A DNA stretch of 64,000 nucleotides, from positions 1 through 64,000 of the forward strand of contig RFFT01000029.1 in the NCBI GenBank assembly GCA_003696795.1. The letters are read 5' to 3'. A program made the position numbers and the translations under genes. How positions within the stretch are numbered: the first letter of the stretch is position 1; each line of letters starts with the position of its first letter. Shown one piece after another: positions 53,050-61,915 of this stretch. This DNA is from Zetaproteobacteria bacterium. GTDB lineage: Bacteria > Pseudomonadota > Zetaproteobacteria > Mariprofundales > Mariprofundaceae. The notes below the pieces were generated by a model that was not told the origin of the DNA, did not search any database, and worked only from the letters and a program-made list of their open reading frames with translations.

Positions 53050-54377
53050 GATGCTTCCTCTATCAGGGTCTTGCGGGTCTGTTCCACTTCCTGCAGGGCC
53101 GTACGCAAGCGTTCCAAATTGGCGCGCAATCCCTCGACATCACCTTGCGCCGCCTGCGTCTCCACCTCGGCGCAAACCGCCGCAATTCCGGTTCCACCGA
53201 TACTCGACGCCGCACCTTTCAATTCATGGGCCAGCTCCCGCAACTCCTCGAAGGCGCCGCCATCCAGGGCCTGCGGCATGCGTTCCGCAACCAACGACCG
53301 CATCGAGACACAGAAGATATCAAGCAGTTCAAGCAGCACATCCGGATCATCACCCAGCAGACCACGCATGCGATCAAGTTGGAACATAGAACCTGTATCC
53401 TTTACCCCTGCATCTCCGCCTTCGTTGGCGGACGCTTCCGACGCCTCCCGAGGCAACCATTTGTCCAGGATACGACGTAGATCGTCTCGGGAAATCGGCT
53501 TGCTTAGATAGTCATCCATACCTGCACGCATGCAACGCTCGCGATCCCCTTTCATTGCATTGGCCGTCATAGCGATGATCGGAATATGCCCACCCCGTTC
53601 ACGCTCCAGGCGACGAATCTGCCGTGTGGCCTCGAAACCATCCATAATGGGCATCTGACAATCCATAAACACCAGCGCATATTTGCCAAATTCCAAAGCC
53701 TGCAAGGCCTCCTGACCATTAGCCACAACATGCACGGCATAGCCAAGCTTGTGCAGATGCATCTGCGCCACGTGCTGGTTGACCGCATTGTCCTCAACCA
53801 GCAACAGCAAGGCGCCCTGCTTCATCGCTTCCAAAACATCCGGACGAACCGCATCTTCGGATACATCATCTTCCTTGCGCATCGTTTCATGCCGAAGTTC
53901 CGGATACATGGCGCACGCGACAGCATCCAGCAGATGGGACATACACACCGGCTTGTGCAATACGTCGATAACGCCCAACTCGGCGGCTTCCGACCGAGCC
54001 TTCGGCGCATCGAACGCTGTGCACAGTACGACCGGAATCTTCGCCGTCTCCGGCGATGCCTTGAGCTTGCGCACTAACTCCAAGCCATCCATATGGGGCA
54101 TGCGCCGGTCAATAATAGCGACATCGACATGCGTATCAGGTGCCTGCACATACTCCAGCGCCTCCGCCCCACATTCCAGGGCCACGACATCCATTTGTCT
54201 TGCACGCAGATAATGGCTGAAGATTTCTCTGGCCACCTCATCATCATCGACAACCAGCACCTTCAGCCCGCGTAATTTTTCATCATCCACCGAAATATCT
54301 TGCTCCAAGGCGGCATCCCCAATCGGGAACTCGATCTCGAAGGAAAAACGCGATCCCTTGCCAGGCTCGCTCTCCAC
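53046..54377 (-). CDS. Hybrid histidine kinase, C-terminal part (REC-REC-HPt), frameshifted
   Basis: Downstream part of a hybrid kinase separated from the upstream part by a frameshift. From about residue 30 it holds a receiver (KVLVVDDDEVAREIF), a second receiver (LLLVEDNAVNQHVAQM, phospho-acceptor MDCQMPIMDG) and an HPt domain (LAHELKGAASSIGG). Its first residues (GTG then ESEPGKGSRFSFEIEFP) are the end of a HATPase domain that belongs to the upstream frame. Confidence 0.88.
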   Translation of the reverse strand: MESEPGKGSRFSFEIEFPIGDAALEQDISVDDEKLRGLKVLVVDDDEVAREIFSHYLRARQMDVVALECGAEALEYVQAPDTHVDVAIIDRRMPHMDGLELVRKLKASPETAKIPVVLCTAFDAPKARSEAAELGVIDVLHKPVCMSHLLDAVACAMYPELRHETMRKEDDVSEDAVRPDVLEAMKQGALLLLVEDNAVNQHVAQMHLHKLGYAVHVVANGQEALQALEFGKYALVFMDCQMPIMDGFEATRQIRRLERERGGHIPIIAMTANAMKGDRERCMRAGMDDYLSKPISRDDLRRILDKWLPREASEASANEGGDAGVKDTGSMFQLDRMRGLLGDDPDVLLELLDIFCVSMRSLVAERMPQALDGGAFEELRELAHELKGAASSIGGTGIAAVCAEVETQAAQGDVEGLRANLERLRTALQEVEQTRKTLIEEAS

Positions 54378-56245
54378 CTGAATCGCCCCCCCATCAGAGC
54401 CACGATGTGCTTGGAGATCGCCAGGCCCAGGCCTGTGCCGCCATATTTCCGTGTCGCACTGCCATCGGCCTGGACAAAGGGCTGAAACAGCTTTGCCTGG
54501 GTTTCCGGATCAATCCCAATGCCGGTATCCAAAACCGAGAATACAACGCGCACCCGATCGTCCGAGCGAGAAACCAAGTCCGCCCGCACAACCACGCAGC
54601 CTTCCTCCGTAAACTTGACTGCATTGTCTATCAGGTTGAGCAAGACTTGCCGCAACCGACCCGGATCGCCCCGCAGTACGGGCGGAATGCGCGGGTCCAC
54701 GAAGGAATACAAGGCCAGACGATCGTTTCTGCTCCGATGCGAGACAACGACAGAAGATCCCTCGACCACGGACAGCAGGGAAAAATCGGTCTCGTCCATT
54801 TCCATCTGGCCTGCCTCGAACTTGGAGAAGTCGAGGATATCGTTGATGATCCGCAATAGGGACTCGGACGAGGCACGGATGGCTGCCACGAACTCTTGCT
54901 GTTGCGGCGTCAATTCCGTATCGAGCAACAAATCGCCCATGCCAATAATCCCATTTAGCGGCGTGCGAATCTCATGGCTGACCGTACTGAGGAACATCGA
55001 CTTCATGCGCGAGGATTCCAAGGCCTCATCATGGGCGCGCTTAAGTTTCTGCTCCATGGTCTTACGGGCGGTGATATCCGTGCGAATAGCAATATAGCGC
55101 TCCGGCTTGCCGCCTTTGCCCGTGAAGGGAACGACGGTCGTATCCACCCAATAGAGCGAGCCGTCCTTGCGCCGGTTGCAAATCTCCCCTCTCCAGATAT
55201 GGCCCATGCCAATCGCTCGCCACATCTCGGCAAAAAATGACGGGGGATGATGGCCCGAGTTCAGGATACGGTGATCTTGTCCCAGCAGCTCCTCCCGGCT
55301 GTATTGCGAAATTTCGCAGAACTTGTCATTGGCATAGGTGATACGCCCGCGCTGGTCGGTCACAGCAACGATGGAATGCTGATCTAGGGCGTATTTCTGG
55401 TATTCAAGTTCCTGCAGCGCCTCCTTCAGGCGCTCCGAGATCTGCTGTTGCCTGCGCATGGTCACGGAAATCCACAGCAACAGTAGACCGGCCACCACCG
55501 CCAACAGCAAACGACTGGTATCCATTCTCGACAGCTGCGCGCGATGTCGCACCTTGTACGTGGCCAACATGGCATCGATGCGCTGCGCGCTCGGGACGGC
55601 AATCACCTTCCGGGCCAGTTCCAACAGATAGTCGCTCTTATCGAGCAAGACATTGATATGCCGGATCATGTTCTGCATTTCCGCCTGCAATGCCGACGCA
55701 AGCGGCCATGCTTCCATATCCTGGATCATGCTGCGGATATGGGCCTTACGCTCTGGTGAGGGCATGGACAGATAGAAATAAACATCCGCCTCCAGATCAT
55801 GCAGACGGGCTTGCCGGGCAGCATCCAGTTGTGTGCTGAGCTGACCGGCAACCACCCGAAGATAGCGCTGCGAATTCTGCAAGATGGCCTGGTCGGCCTT
55901 ATACTGTTCGATCATCGCGATCTTGCGCTCCATCAAATCGAACAACTCATCCAGATGCGATGCATGCCCATGCACGGCGAAATCCAGCCGCATCAGGGTT
56001 CGACGCAACTGACGAATGGCATGAATGATGCGCACCAGTTCATCGTAATTGCGCGTCATCATCGTGCGCACCATCAGCATATGCTCATTGAGGCGCACGT
56101 CCTGCTTCTTCAGTTCCATCCATGTGCGGGACCATTCCTGATAGGCGAGAAACTCCTTGCGACTGGCAAACGACCCATAGGTGGCTGCCGCGATCAGTAA
56201 GACGCCACTGGCGACAATGGCATAACGCACCAGATTGCTATTCAT
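54263..56245 (-). CDS. Hybrid histidine kinase, N-terminal part (sensor-PAS-kinase), frameshifted
   Basis: The upstream part has a membrane helix (about 10-26), a helical periplasmic domain of about 210 residues resembling the DAHL type, a second helix (LLLAVVAGLLLLWISVT), a PAS domain (about 285-400), HisKA with FLSTVSHEIRTPLNG and HATPase with VLDTGIGI and GGTGLGLAISKHIV. After ALMGG the frame is lost at a G7 run (54386-54392). The start is ATG 56245 or 56257, overlapping the peroxidase gene. Confidence 0.88.
   Translation of the reverse strand: MNSNLVRYAIVASGVLLIAAATYGSFASRKEFLAYQEWSRTWMELKKQDVRLNEHMLMVRTMMTRNYDELVRIIHAIRQLRRTLMRLDFAVHGHASHLDELFDLMERKIAMIEQYKADQAILQNSQRYLRVVAGQLSTQLDAARQARLHDLEADVYFYLSMPSPERKAHIRSMIQDMEAWPLASALQAEMQNMIRHINVLLDKSDYLLELARKVIAVPSAQRIDAMLATYKVRHRAQLSRMDTSRLLLAVVAGLLLLWISVTMRRQQQISERLKEALQELEYQKYALDQHSIVAVTDQRGRITYANDKFCEISQYSREELLGQDHRILNSGHHPPSFFAEMWRAIGMGHIWRGEICNRRKDGSLYWVDTTVVPFTGKGGKPERYIAIRTDITARKTMEQKLKRAHDEALESSRMKSMFLSTVSHEIRTPLNGIIGMGDLLLDTELTPQQQEFVAAIRASSESLLRIINDILDFSKFEAGQMEMDETDFSLLSVVEGSSVVVSHRSRNDRLALYSFVDPRIPPVLRGDPGRLRQVLLNLIDNAVKFTEEGCVVVRADLVSRSDDRVRVVFSVLDTGIGIDPETQAKLFQPFVQADGSATRKYGGTGLGLAISKHIVALMGGRFRWRASLARDRVFPSRSSSRLGMPPWSKIFRWMMKNYAG
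54386..54392 (-). other. G7 homopolymer at the kinase frameshift
   Basis: Run of seven G on the minus strand. Adding one G (G8) would join the HATPase of the upstream frame to its expected IQVESEPGKG continuation, restoring one kinase of about 1,065 aa. Confidence 0.9.
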
Positions 56246-57203
56246 GCGCATCTGCATCGTCCATCTTGCCTACGAGCGAATGCAGGAAGGCGATGATGTC
56301 GGCAATGTCCTCATCGGGAATATCCCGCCCCAGCTGATACTTGGCCATGACCCGAATGGCCTGATCCAGTGTCTCGGCGCTGCCATCATGAAAATACGGC
56401 GCGGTCAACACGACCAGCCGCAGGCTCGGCACCTTGAACTTGTGCCGGTCGCGCGCAAGCCCGGTGACATTGTACCGGCCAAGGTCGGCCTTAGTCTCGC
56501 CACCCCGATCGCGGAAATAGTCGCCAAACACCCCCATAACCTGGAACAGATTGCCACCGACATTCGCTCCCTGATGGCAAGAGACGCAACCATAAGAAAT
56601 GAACAAACGATAGCCTCGTTTCTGCACCTCGCTGATCGCCGTCGCATCCCCGCGCAGATAGCGGTCGAACGGCGAATCCACCGTCACCAGAGAACGTTCG
56701 AACTCTGCAATGGCTTCCTTGACGCGCGCCTCGGTGATCTTCCCGCCGAACACGCGAGCAAAGGACTCGACATAGGAGGCATCGGCCCGCAGCTTGGCCA
56801 ATACCTCCGGCCAGTTGGAGGCCATTTCAACCGGATTATGGATCGGGCCGTCGATCTGCTCCTCCAGAGTCGCAGCCCGGCCATCCCAAAACTGAGCCAA
56901 GTTCAGCCCGGCATTGTACACGGTCGGCGCATTGATCACGCCCTCGGCGCCACCAACGCCGTAGGAATGCGGTGTATGGTCTGCCCCGCCATGCGCCAGA
57001 TCATGGCAATGCGCGCAGCTGATCGAATTATCATGCGACAAGCGCGTATCATGAAACAGACGCCGCCCGAGACGGATTTTCTCGACGGACAATTCCTTCG
57101 GGCGTTCCAGCGGCACGATAGCCGCATCCGATATCTCCGCCGCCAAGGCCTGGACTTGCCCCAAGCAAAAGGCCCAAAACATAGTGATCACCATGCGCCA
57201 CAT
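56238..57203 (-). CDS. Dihaem cytochrome c peroxidase / MauG-like protein
   Basis: Periplasmic dihaem peroxidase family. The 321-aa protein has a signal peptide (ending ALAAE), LGRRLFHDTRLS, first haem site CAHCH, APTVYNAGLNLAQFWDGR, second haem site CVSCH and FKVPSLRLVVLTAPYFHDGSAETLDQAI. The ATG at 57203 has GGAAGGGAGGGG upstream. It overlaps the sensor kinase by about 8 bases, suggesting an operon with the kinase and the HD-GYP regulator. Confidence 0.93.
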   Translation of the reverse strand: MWRMVITMFWAFCLGQVQALAAEISDAAIVPLERPKELSVEKIRLGRRLFHDTRLSHDNSISCAHCHDLAHGGADHTPHSYGVGGAEGVINAPTVYNAGLNLAQFWDGRAATLEEQIDGPIHNPVEMASNWPEVLAKLRADASYVESFARVFGGKITEARVKEAIAEFERSLVTVDSPFDRYLRGDATAISEVQKRGYRLFISYGCVSCHQGANVGGNLFQVMGVFGDYFRDRGGETKADLGRYNVTGLARDRHKFKVPSLRLVVLTAPYFHDGSAETLDQAIRVMAKYQLGRDIPDEDIADIIAFLHSLVGKMDDADAHE

Positions 57204-57428
57204 GGCGCCCCTCCCTTCCGCGCAAACCGCTTGGTTTATCGGTAGGTCCCGATCTTCAGGCCGTGTGCAAAACACGTCAAGAAGAACGTGCATCCAAGGA
57301 AGGCGTACTGCCAACCCCACCGCTCAAAAACGGAAATTCCCACTTTGAGCACAGTCAATGCCGCGCCTTTGCCTCGCTGGGCGAATCCGTCTAGGCTGTT
57401 TGGCATCTGCAAGCGCGGAGGGCACGAC

Positions 57429-58292
57429 ATGGCCAGCGGATATGTGAACTACGATCTGATCACGGCAGCGGCAAGGGATGCGATGCGCCCACGGCTGATC
57501 GCCACCATGGCGCTGACCTTGACCGGCGCGGTGATGCTAGCCGGCTTGTTCAACGCCGGCGGCCACCATGCCTTGCCCGTGCAACTGCTCGGGGTGATAC
57601 TCAACCTGTGCTGGCTGCTGTTCGGCCTGACCGCCCTTGCGCACCAGATTCATACCATCATGTGCGGCGATTCGCCGCCCACAACACGCATGGCGCTGCG
57701 CTTCGCACGCCGCCGCCTGCGCAGCATCGTGATGCTTCCGCTGTGGGCGCTGGCCCTGCTGTTGCTGGCCGTGGCCGCCGAGCTGTTCCTGCTCTGGCTG
57801 GCGAACCTTCCCGGCATAGGGCTGGTTTGGCTTGCCGCGCTCGCCATCCCGCTGTTGTTGCTCAACACCCTGCTGCTGCTGGCCATCGTGCTGGGCCTGT
57901 TCAATCTCGCGGCCCGGGTCGCGATCAGCGGCGACAATGCCGATCAGGTTCGACGCAAGCTCTGGGCGCTGGCGCGCCAGCGCTGGTCCGAGTTGCTGAT
58001 CTACAATGTCGGCGGTCTGCTGGTCACCTTGATCGCGGCCGCACTGATCCTGGCCCCTCTTTGGGCGGGCTGGCGGCTGACCCTGCGCCTGATGGAAACA
58101 GCGGCCACGACACCCTGGCATCTGCTTTTGCATCCGAGCGGGTTCTGGAGCGGCATGGCCTACATGCTGGGACTCATCCTGTGCGGCCTGCTGGTGGCCG
58201 CTGTTGCAAGCATCCCCGCCATCGTGATCACACATGTCACCGTCGCCATCCATCGCGCGCTCGACCGCCTGCAGGAAGCCCCCCATGCCTGA
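57429..58292 (+). CDS. Multi-helix membrane protein of unknown function
   Basis: 287-aa protein with about six hydrophobic segments (for example MALTLTGAVMLAGLF, MLPLWALALLLLAVAAELFLLW, LLLLNTLLLLAIVLGLF), a pattern like ABC-type or DUF permease-like proteins but not assignable. GGAGGG precedes the ATG at 57429. Overlaps the acyl-CoA synthetase start by 8 bases. Confidence 0.7.
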   Translation: MASGYVNYDLITAAARDAMRPRLIATMALTLTGAVMLAGLFNAGGHHALPVQLLGVILNLCWLLFGLTALAHQIHTIMCGDSPPTTRMALRFARRRLRSIVMLPLWALALLLLAVAAELFLLWLANLPGIGLVWLAALAIPLLLLNTLLLLAIVLGLFNLAARVAISGDNADQVRRKLWALARQRWSELLIYNVGGLLVTLIAAALILAPLWAGWRLTLRLMETAATTPWHLLLHPSGFWSGMAYMLGLILCGLLVAAVASIPAIVITHVTVAIHRALDRLQEAPHA

Positions 58293-60045
58293 CACGTTCG
58301 ATATTCGTGCCATTCGCCATCTGCCTGAGGCGCTGTTCCGTCAAGCGGAGCTGCACCCCTACCAACCCGCGCAATGGCGCCGCAAGCATGGAACCTATCT
58401 TCCCATCACCTATATGGAACTGGCCACGCGCGTGCGGCGCCTGGCCTCCGGGTTGCTGCGCGAGGGTGTCGAGGCGGGCGACCGGATCGCGATCCTGATG
58501 GAAAACCGCCCCGAATGGGCGATCGTAGATTATGCGATTCTCAGCACGGGCGCAGTGTCCGTGCCCTTGTATTGCACCTACCGGCCTCAGGATATTGCCT
58601 ATGTGCTCAATGATGCGGGCGTCGGCATGGCCTTCGTCTCCGGCGGCAACCTGCTGACCCACCTGCTTGCGGCGCAACAGGATTGCCCGGGGCTGCGCCG
58701 CATCATCGCCCTGAATCCAGACGATGCGCGCCTTGCCCGCATGGAAGACCTCGAAGAAGGAGAAGTGCTCGAAGCGGCGCTCCAGGAACGTATGGCACAG
58801 ATCGATCGGAACGCGCTGGCCACCATCGTGTACACCTCGGGCACCACCGCCAACCCCAAGGGCGTCATGCTCAGCCATGGCAACATCCTGGCCAATCTCG
58901 ACGCCATTCCCGACATCATCGCATTCCAACGCGACGAGATGCTGCTCTCGTTCCTACCCTTAGCTCATGCGCTGGAACGCATGGCCGGGCATTTCCTCCC
59001 CTATTCGTTCGGCATTTCCGTAGCCTTTGCCGAACGTCCGGACACCGTGGCCAAAAACCTGGGCGAAGCCAGACCGACCTTGATGATCACGGTACCGCGC
59101 ATGCTGGAGGTCGTACGCAACCGCATCCTCGGCCAGATCGGCAAACAGGCGGCATGGAAACAGCGACTGTTCGGGCTGTTGCTCAAGCTAGCGGCGCGAC
59201 CGCAAAAGCCGTTCTGGCAACGCTGGCTGCACCGCTGGCTTGACCGCCGGATCGGGGATACGGTGCGGCAGCGTTTTGGCGGCAGACTGCGCATGCTGAT
59301 CTCCGGCGGCGCGCCGCTGAGCCAGGAAACCGGCGCCTTCTTCCATGCCCTTGGCATTCCGGTCATCGAGGGCTATGGCCTCACCGAGTCCGCCCCCCTG
59401 TTGACCGTCAACCCCATCGACGCGCCGCGCCTGGGCAGTGTCGGTCGTGCCATCGCCAATGTCGAACTGCGACTGGCCGAGGATGGCGAAATTCTTGCGC
59501 GCGGGCCGAACATCATGCAGGGCTACTGGCGGCAACCGGAAGCGACGCGCCAGGCGGTGGACGAAGACGGTTGGCTGCACACCGGCGACATCGGCCGCAT
59601 CGATGAGGACGGGTACCTGTACATCACCGACCGCAAGAAGGACCTGATCGTGAATTCGGGCGGCGAAAACATCGCCCCGCAGCGCATCGAGGCGCGCCTG
59701 ACCGGCGACGCGCTGATCGACCAGGTGGTGATCTACGGCGATCGCAAGCCCTATCTGGTGGCACTGGTCGTGCCCAACGAGGAATCCCTGCGCGCCTGGG
59801 CCAAGGAACAAGGCCTACCGGACACGGACTGGGCCTCGCTCTGCGCCTCACCGCTGGCGCGCAAGCACGTGCAGACGCGCATCAATGCCCTGCTGGCCGG
59901 CTTCAACCCGTTTGAACAAATCCGCCGCATTTTCCTGCTCGATGAACCGCTGACCATCGACAACGGCATGCTTACGCCAACCCTGAAGATCAAGCGGCGC
60001 CAAGTGCATGCCGCTTTTGCCGATCGCTTCGAGGCGCTCTACTGA
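58285..60045 (+). CDS. Long-chain acyl-CoA synthetase (AMP-binding)
   Basis: AMP-dependent synthetase activating fatty acids. The 586-aa protein has the AMP-binding motif TIVYTSGTTANPKG, EGYGLTESAP, GWLHTGDIGRIDEDGYLYITDRKKD and a C-terminal domain with the Lys region TPTLKIKRR. The FAA1/long-chain group fits. The ATG at 58285 is used; the frame is open from 58234 in the preceding gene. It ends overlapping the convergent kinase by 7 bases. Confidence 0.93.
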   Translation: MPDTFDIRAIRHLPEALFRQAELHPYQPAQWRRKHGTYLPITYMELATRVRRLASGLLREGVEAGDRIAILMENRPEWAIVDYAILSTGAVSVPLYCTYRPQDIAYVLNDAGVGMAFVSGGNLLTHLLAAQQDCPGLRRIIALNPDDARLARMEDLEEGEVLEAALQERMAQIDRNALATIVYTSGTTANPKGVMLSHGNILANLDAIPDIIAFQRDEMLLSFLPLAHALERMAGHFLPYSFGISVAFAERPDTVAKNLGEARPTLMITVPRMLEVVRNRILGQIGKQAAWKQRLFGLLLKLAARPQKPFWQRWLHRWLDRRIGDTVRQRFGGRLRMLISGGAPLSQETGAFFHALGIPVIEGYGLTESAPLLTVNPIDAPRLGSVGRAIANVELRLAEDGEILARGPNIMQGYWRQPEATRQAVDEDGWLHTGDIGRIDEDGYLYITDRKKDLIVNSGGENIAPQRIEARLTGDALIDQVVIYGDRKPYLVALVVPNEESLRAWAKEQGLPDTDWASLCASPLARKHVQTRINALLAGFNPFEQIRRIFLLDEPLTIDNGMLTPTLKIKRRQVHAAFADRFEALY

Positions 60046-60422
60046 ACCTGGGGCGCCAACGGCAGCCAGATCGAGCAACACGTGCCATGCCCCTGCCGGC
60101 TGGTGAGCGTCATCTGCCCGCCATGCGCGCGCACCACCCCCTGCGCCGACGCCAGCCCTATGCCGCGTCCCAGAAAACGCGTGGAATAGAACGGCTCAAA
60201 CGCGCGCGCCGCCACCTCGTCGCTCATGCCGTCGCCGTCGTCATGGATGTCGATGCGCACATACCGACCCGGCGACAGCGTGTCATGCCGCTCGATCTCG
60301 GTCAGCTGGGCACGAATGCGAATGCCGCGCGCGTTCGCCTCCAGCGCATTGGCCAACACGTGGGCGAAGACATCCTGCGACAACTGTTCCTCGCTGCCCA
60401 CAACCCGCCAGGCCGCATCCAT
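60039..60422 (-). CDS. Histidine kinase, C-terminal ATPase part, frameshifted
   Basis: Frame with the HATPase half of a kinase: N-box QDVFAHVLANALEAN, G1 DDGDGM and G2 GRGIGLASAQG. It starts with ATG 60422 but reads as the continuation of the upstream frame; the two are offset by one base at the GGG run 60423-60425. Confidence 0.85.
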   Translation of the reverse strand: MDAAWRVVGSEEQLSQDVFAHVLANALEANARGIRIRAQLTEIERHDTLSPGRYVRIDIHDDGDGMSDEVAARAFEPFYSTRFLGRGIGLASAQGVVRAHGGQMTLTSRQGHGTCCSIWLPLAPQVQ

Positions 60423-61234
60423 CCCTGCACGTCGACGCGCACATCCGCATCTTGAACGCCGGATATGGCCTTGCGCAGGCTCAAGCCAAGCGGCACCTTC
60501 ACCGGACGAAACACCATCTTTTCACCGGCATAGGCAAGCATATCGTTGGCATGCCCGCTTGCCTCCTCGGCCGCCCGCCGAATCAGCCTCAGCAACCGCG
60601 CATCGTCCTTGTTACCCTTGAGCATCGGCACAGCCATCAGGATCGCCGCCATCTTGTTGTTGATCAGATGCGCCACATTGCCCGCGAGCGTGCGTGAAAA
60701 GCTCTGCTTTTCCTTGTCAGCCAGCGCCTTGGTGAGTTGCTGCCGATAACCCAACAGCAGGCGATGATAGAGCAGAAAACCGATAGCCACGGCCAGATAG
60801 GCCAGAATCAGATTGCCCACGAACAACGCATCTTCCGTGCTTGCAACACGACCATGCGCGGCCAATGCGGCCAAGATGACCAGCAGCCCCGCACCATTCG
60901 CGCCCACCGCCGCCCGCTCGCGCAGCAGGATATGCGCGAGAAAGGGCAAGGTCAGCAACCACAACCCATCGGATAAATGGTGCACCATGGAGATGCCGGC
61001 GCCGCCATAAATTACGCCCAGGGTCAGCCAAGACAAAAGCTCGACCGGAAGAGAGCGGGAGACCAGCCAAACGCCGCCCGCCGCCAGGCCCAGCCCCGCA
61101 TCGATCCACAACTCCCACCGGTCGTTCAGCAACCACGCCGCCAACGTCAACGCACCGGCAATGCCGACGCAGAGCAACAACATGCCGCGCGCAAAACGGC
61201 GACGCAGTCCCTCGCTCAAGGCATAGCCAGACAT
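60302..61234 (-). CDS. Histidine kinase, N-terminal membrane part, frameshifted
   Basis: Upstream half, starting at ATG 61234 (overlapping engB end by 19 bases). It has about six membrane helices, a coiled coil (KEKQSFSRTLAGNVAH) and an H-box NVAHLINNKMAAIL. The remaining residues after VDVQG are out of frame. The stretch upstream to 61807 is antisense or in engB and is not part of it. Confidence 0.82.
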   Translation of the reverse strand: MSGYALSEGLRRRFARGMLLLCVGIAGALTLAAWLLNDRWELWIDAGLGLAAGGVWLVSRSLPVELLSWLTLGVIYGGAGISMVHHLSDGLWLLTLPFLAHILLRERAAVGANGAGLLVILAALAAHGRVASTEDALFVGNLILAYLAVAIGFLLYHRLLLGYRQQLTKALADKEKQSFSRTLAGNVAHLINNKMAAILMAVPMLKGNKDDARLLRLIRRAAEEASGHANDMLAYAGEKMVFRPVKVPLGLSLRKAISGVQDADVRVDVQGWMRPGGLWAARNSCRRMSSPTCWPMRWRRTRAAFAFVPS

Positions 61235-61827
61235 GCGTGCAACTCCCGAACAAGAGCATCGCGCAACGCCTGAATACCGAAACCCGTCGTGGCCGAGGTG
61301 GCAATCGGGGCAAGCATTCCACCCAATGCCGCACGCATCTCGCCCAACCGCTTGGCGCGCGCATTGCCCGATAGTTTGTCCGCCTTCGTTGCCACCGGCA
61401 GCCAACGTATGCCCGCCGCGTTCAACCATTCGATCAACTGTAGGTCGGAGGCCTTCGGACCATGACGCATATCGAGCAGGCACAACACCAGTGCCAATTC
61501 GCGATTGCCGCGCACATAGTCCTCGATCAAACGCCGCCAGCGCCGCTGTTCCTGTTTGCCGGCGCGCGCAAAGCCATAGCCCGGCAGATCGACCACAACG
61601 CAACCACCGGCCACCTCGAACACGTTGAGCAACCGCGTACAGCCCGGTTGCTTGGAGGTACGCACCAGCCCCTTGCGCCCAAACAGCGCGTTGAGCAGGG
61701 ACGACTTGCCGACATTGGAGTGCCCGGCCACCGCGATATGCGGCAAGCCGAGGGACGGAAACGCGTCGGCCGCCGAGACCGATGTCAGAAAACGCACCCG
61801 TGACCAATCGAGACTACGACCTTCCAT
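61216..61827 (-). CDS. engB: Ribosome biogenesis GTPase YihA/EngB
   Basis: Essential small GTPase of ribosome assembly. The 203-aa protein has the G1 loop AGHSNVGKSSLLNAL, switch region SKQPGCTRLLNVF, G3 DLPGYG and the G4 TKADKL. ATG at 61827 fits the family. It is divergent from dusB. Confidence 0.95.
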   Translation of the reverse strand: MEGRSLDWSRVRFLTSVSAADAFPSLGLPHIAVAGHSNVGKSSLLNALFGRKGLVRTSKQPGCTRLLNVFEVAGGCVVVDLPGYGFARAGKQEQRRWRRLIEDYVRGNRELALVLCLLDMRHGPKASDLQLIEWLNAAGIRWLPVATKADKLSGNARAKRLGEMRAALGGMLAPIATSATTGFGIQALRDALVRELHACLAMP

Positions 61828-61915
61828 TGCCCCAGTGTGGCAGCACGCGACGATTTCGACAAGATCGCTGGCCAACAGCAACGTCATGCCTATAATTGCC
61901 CATTTTTTAGGCAGC

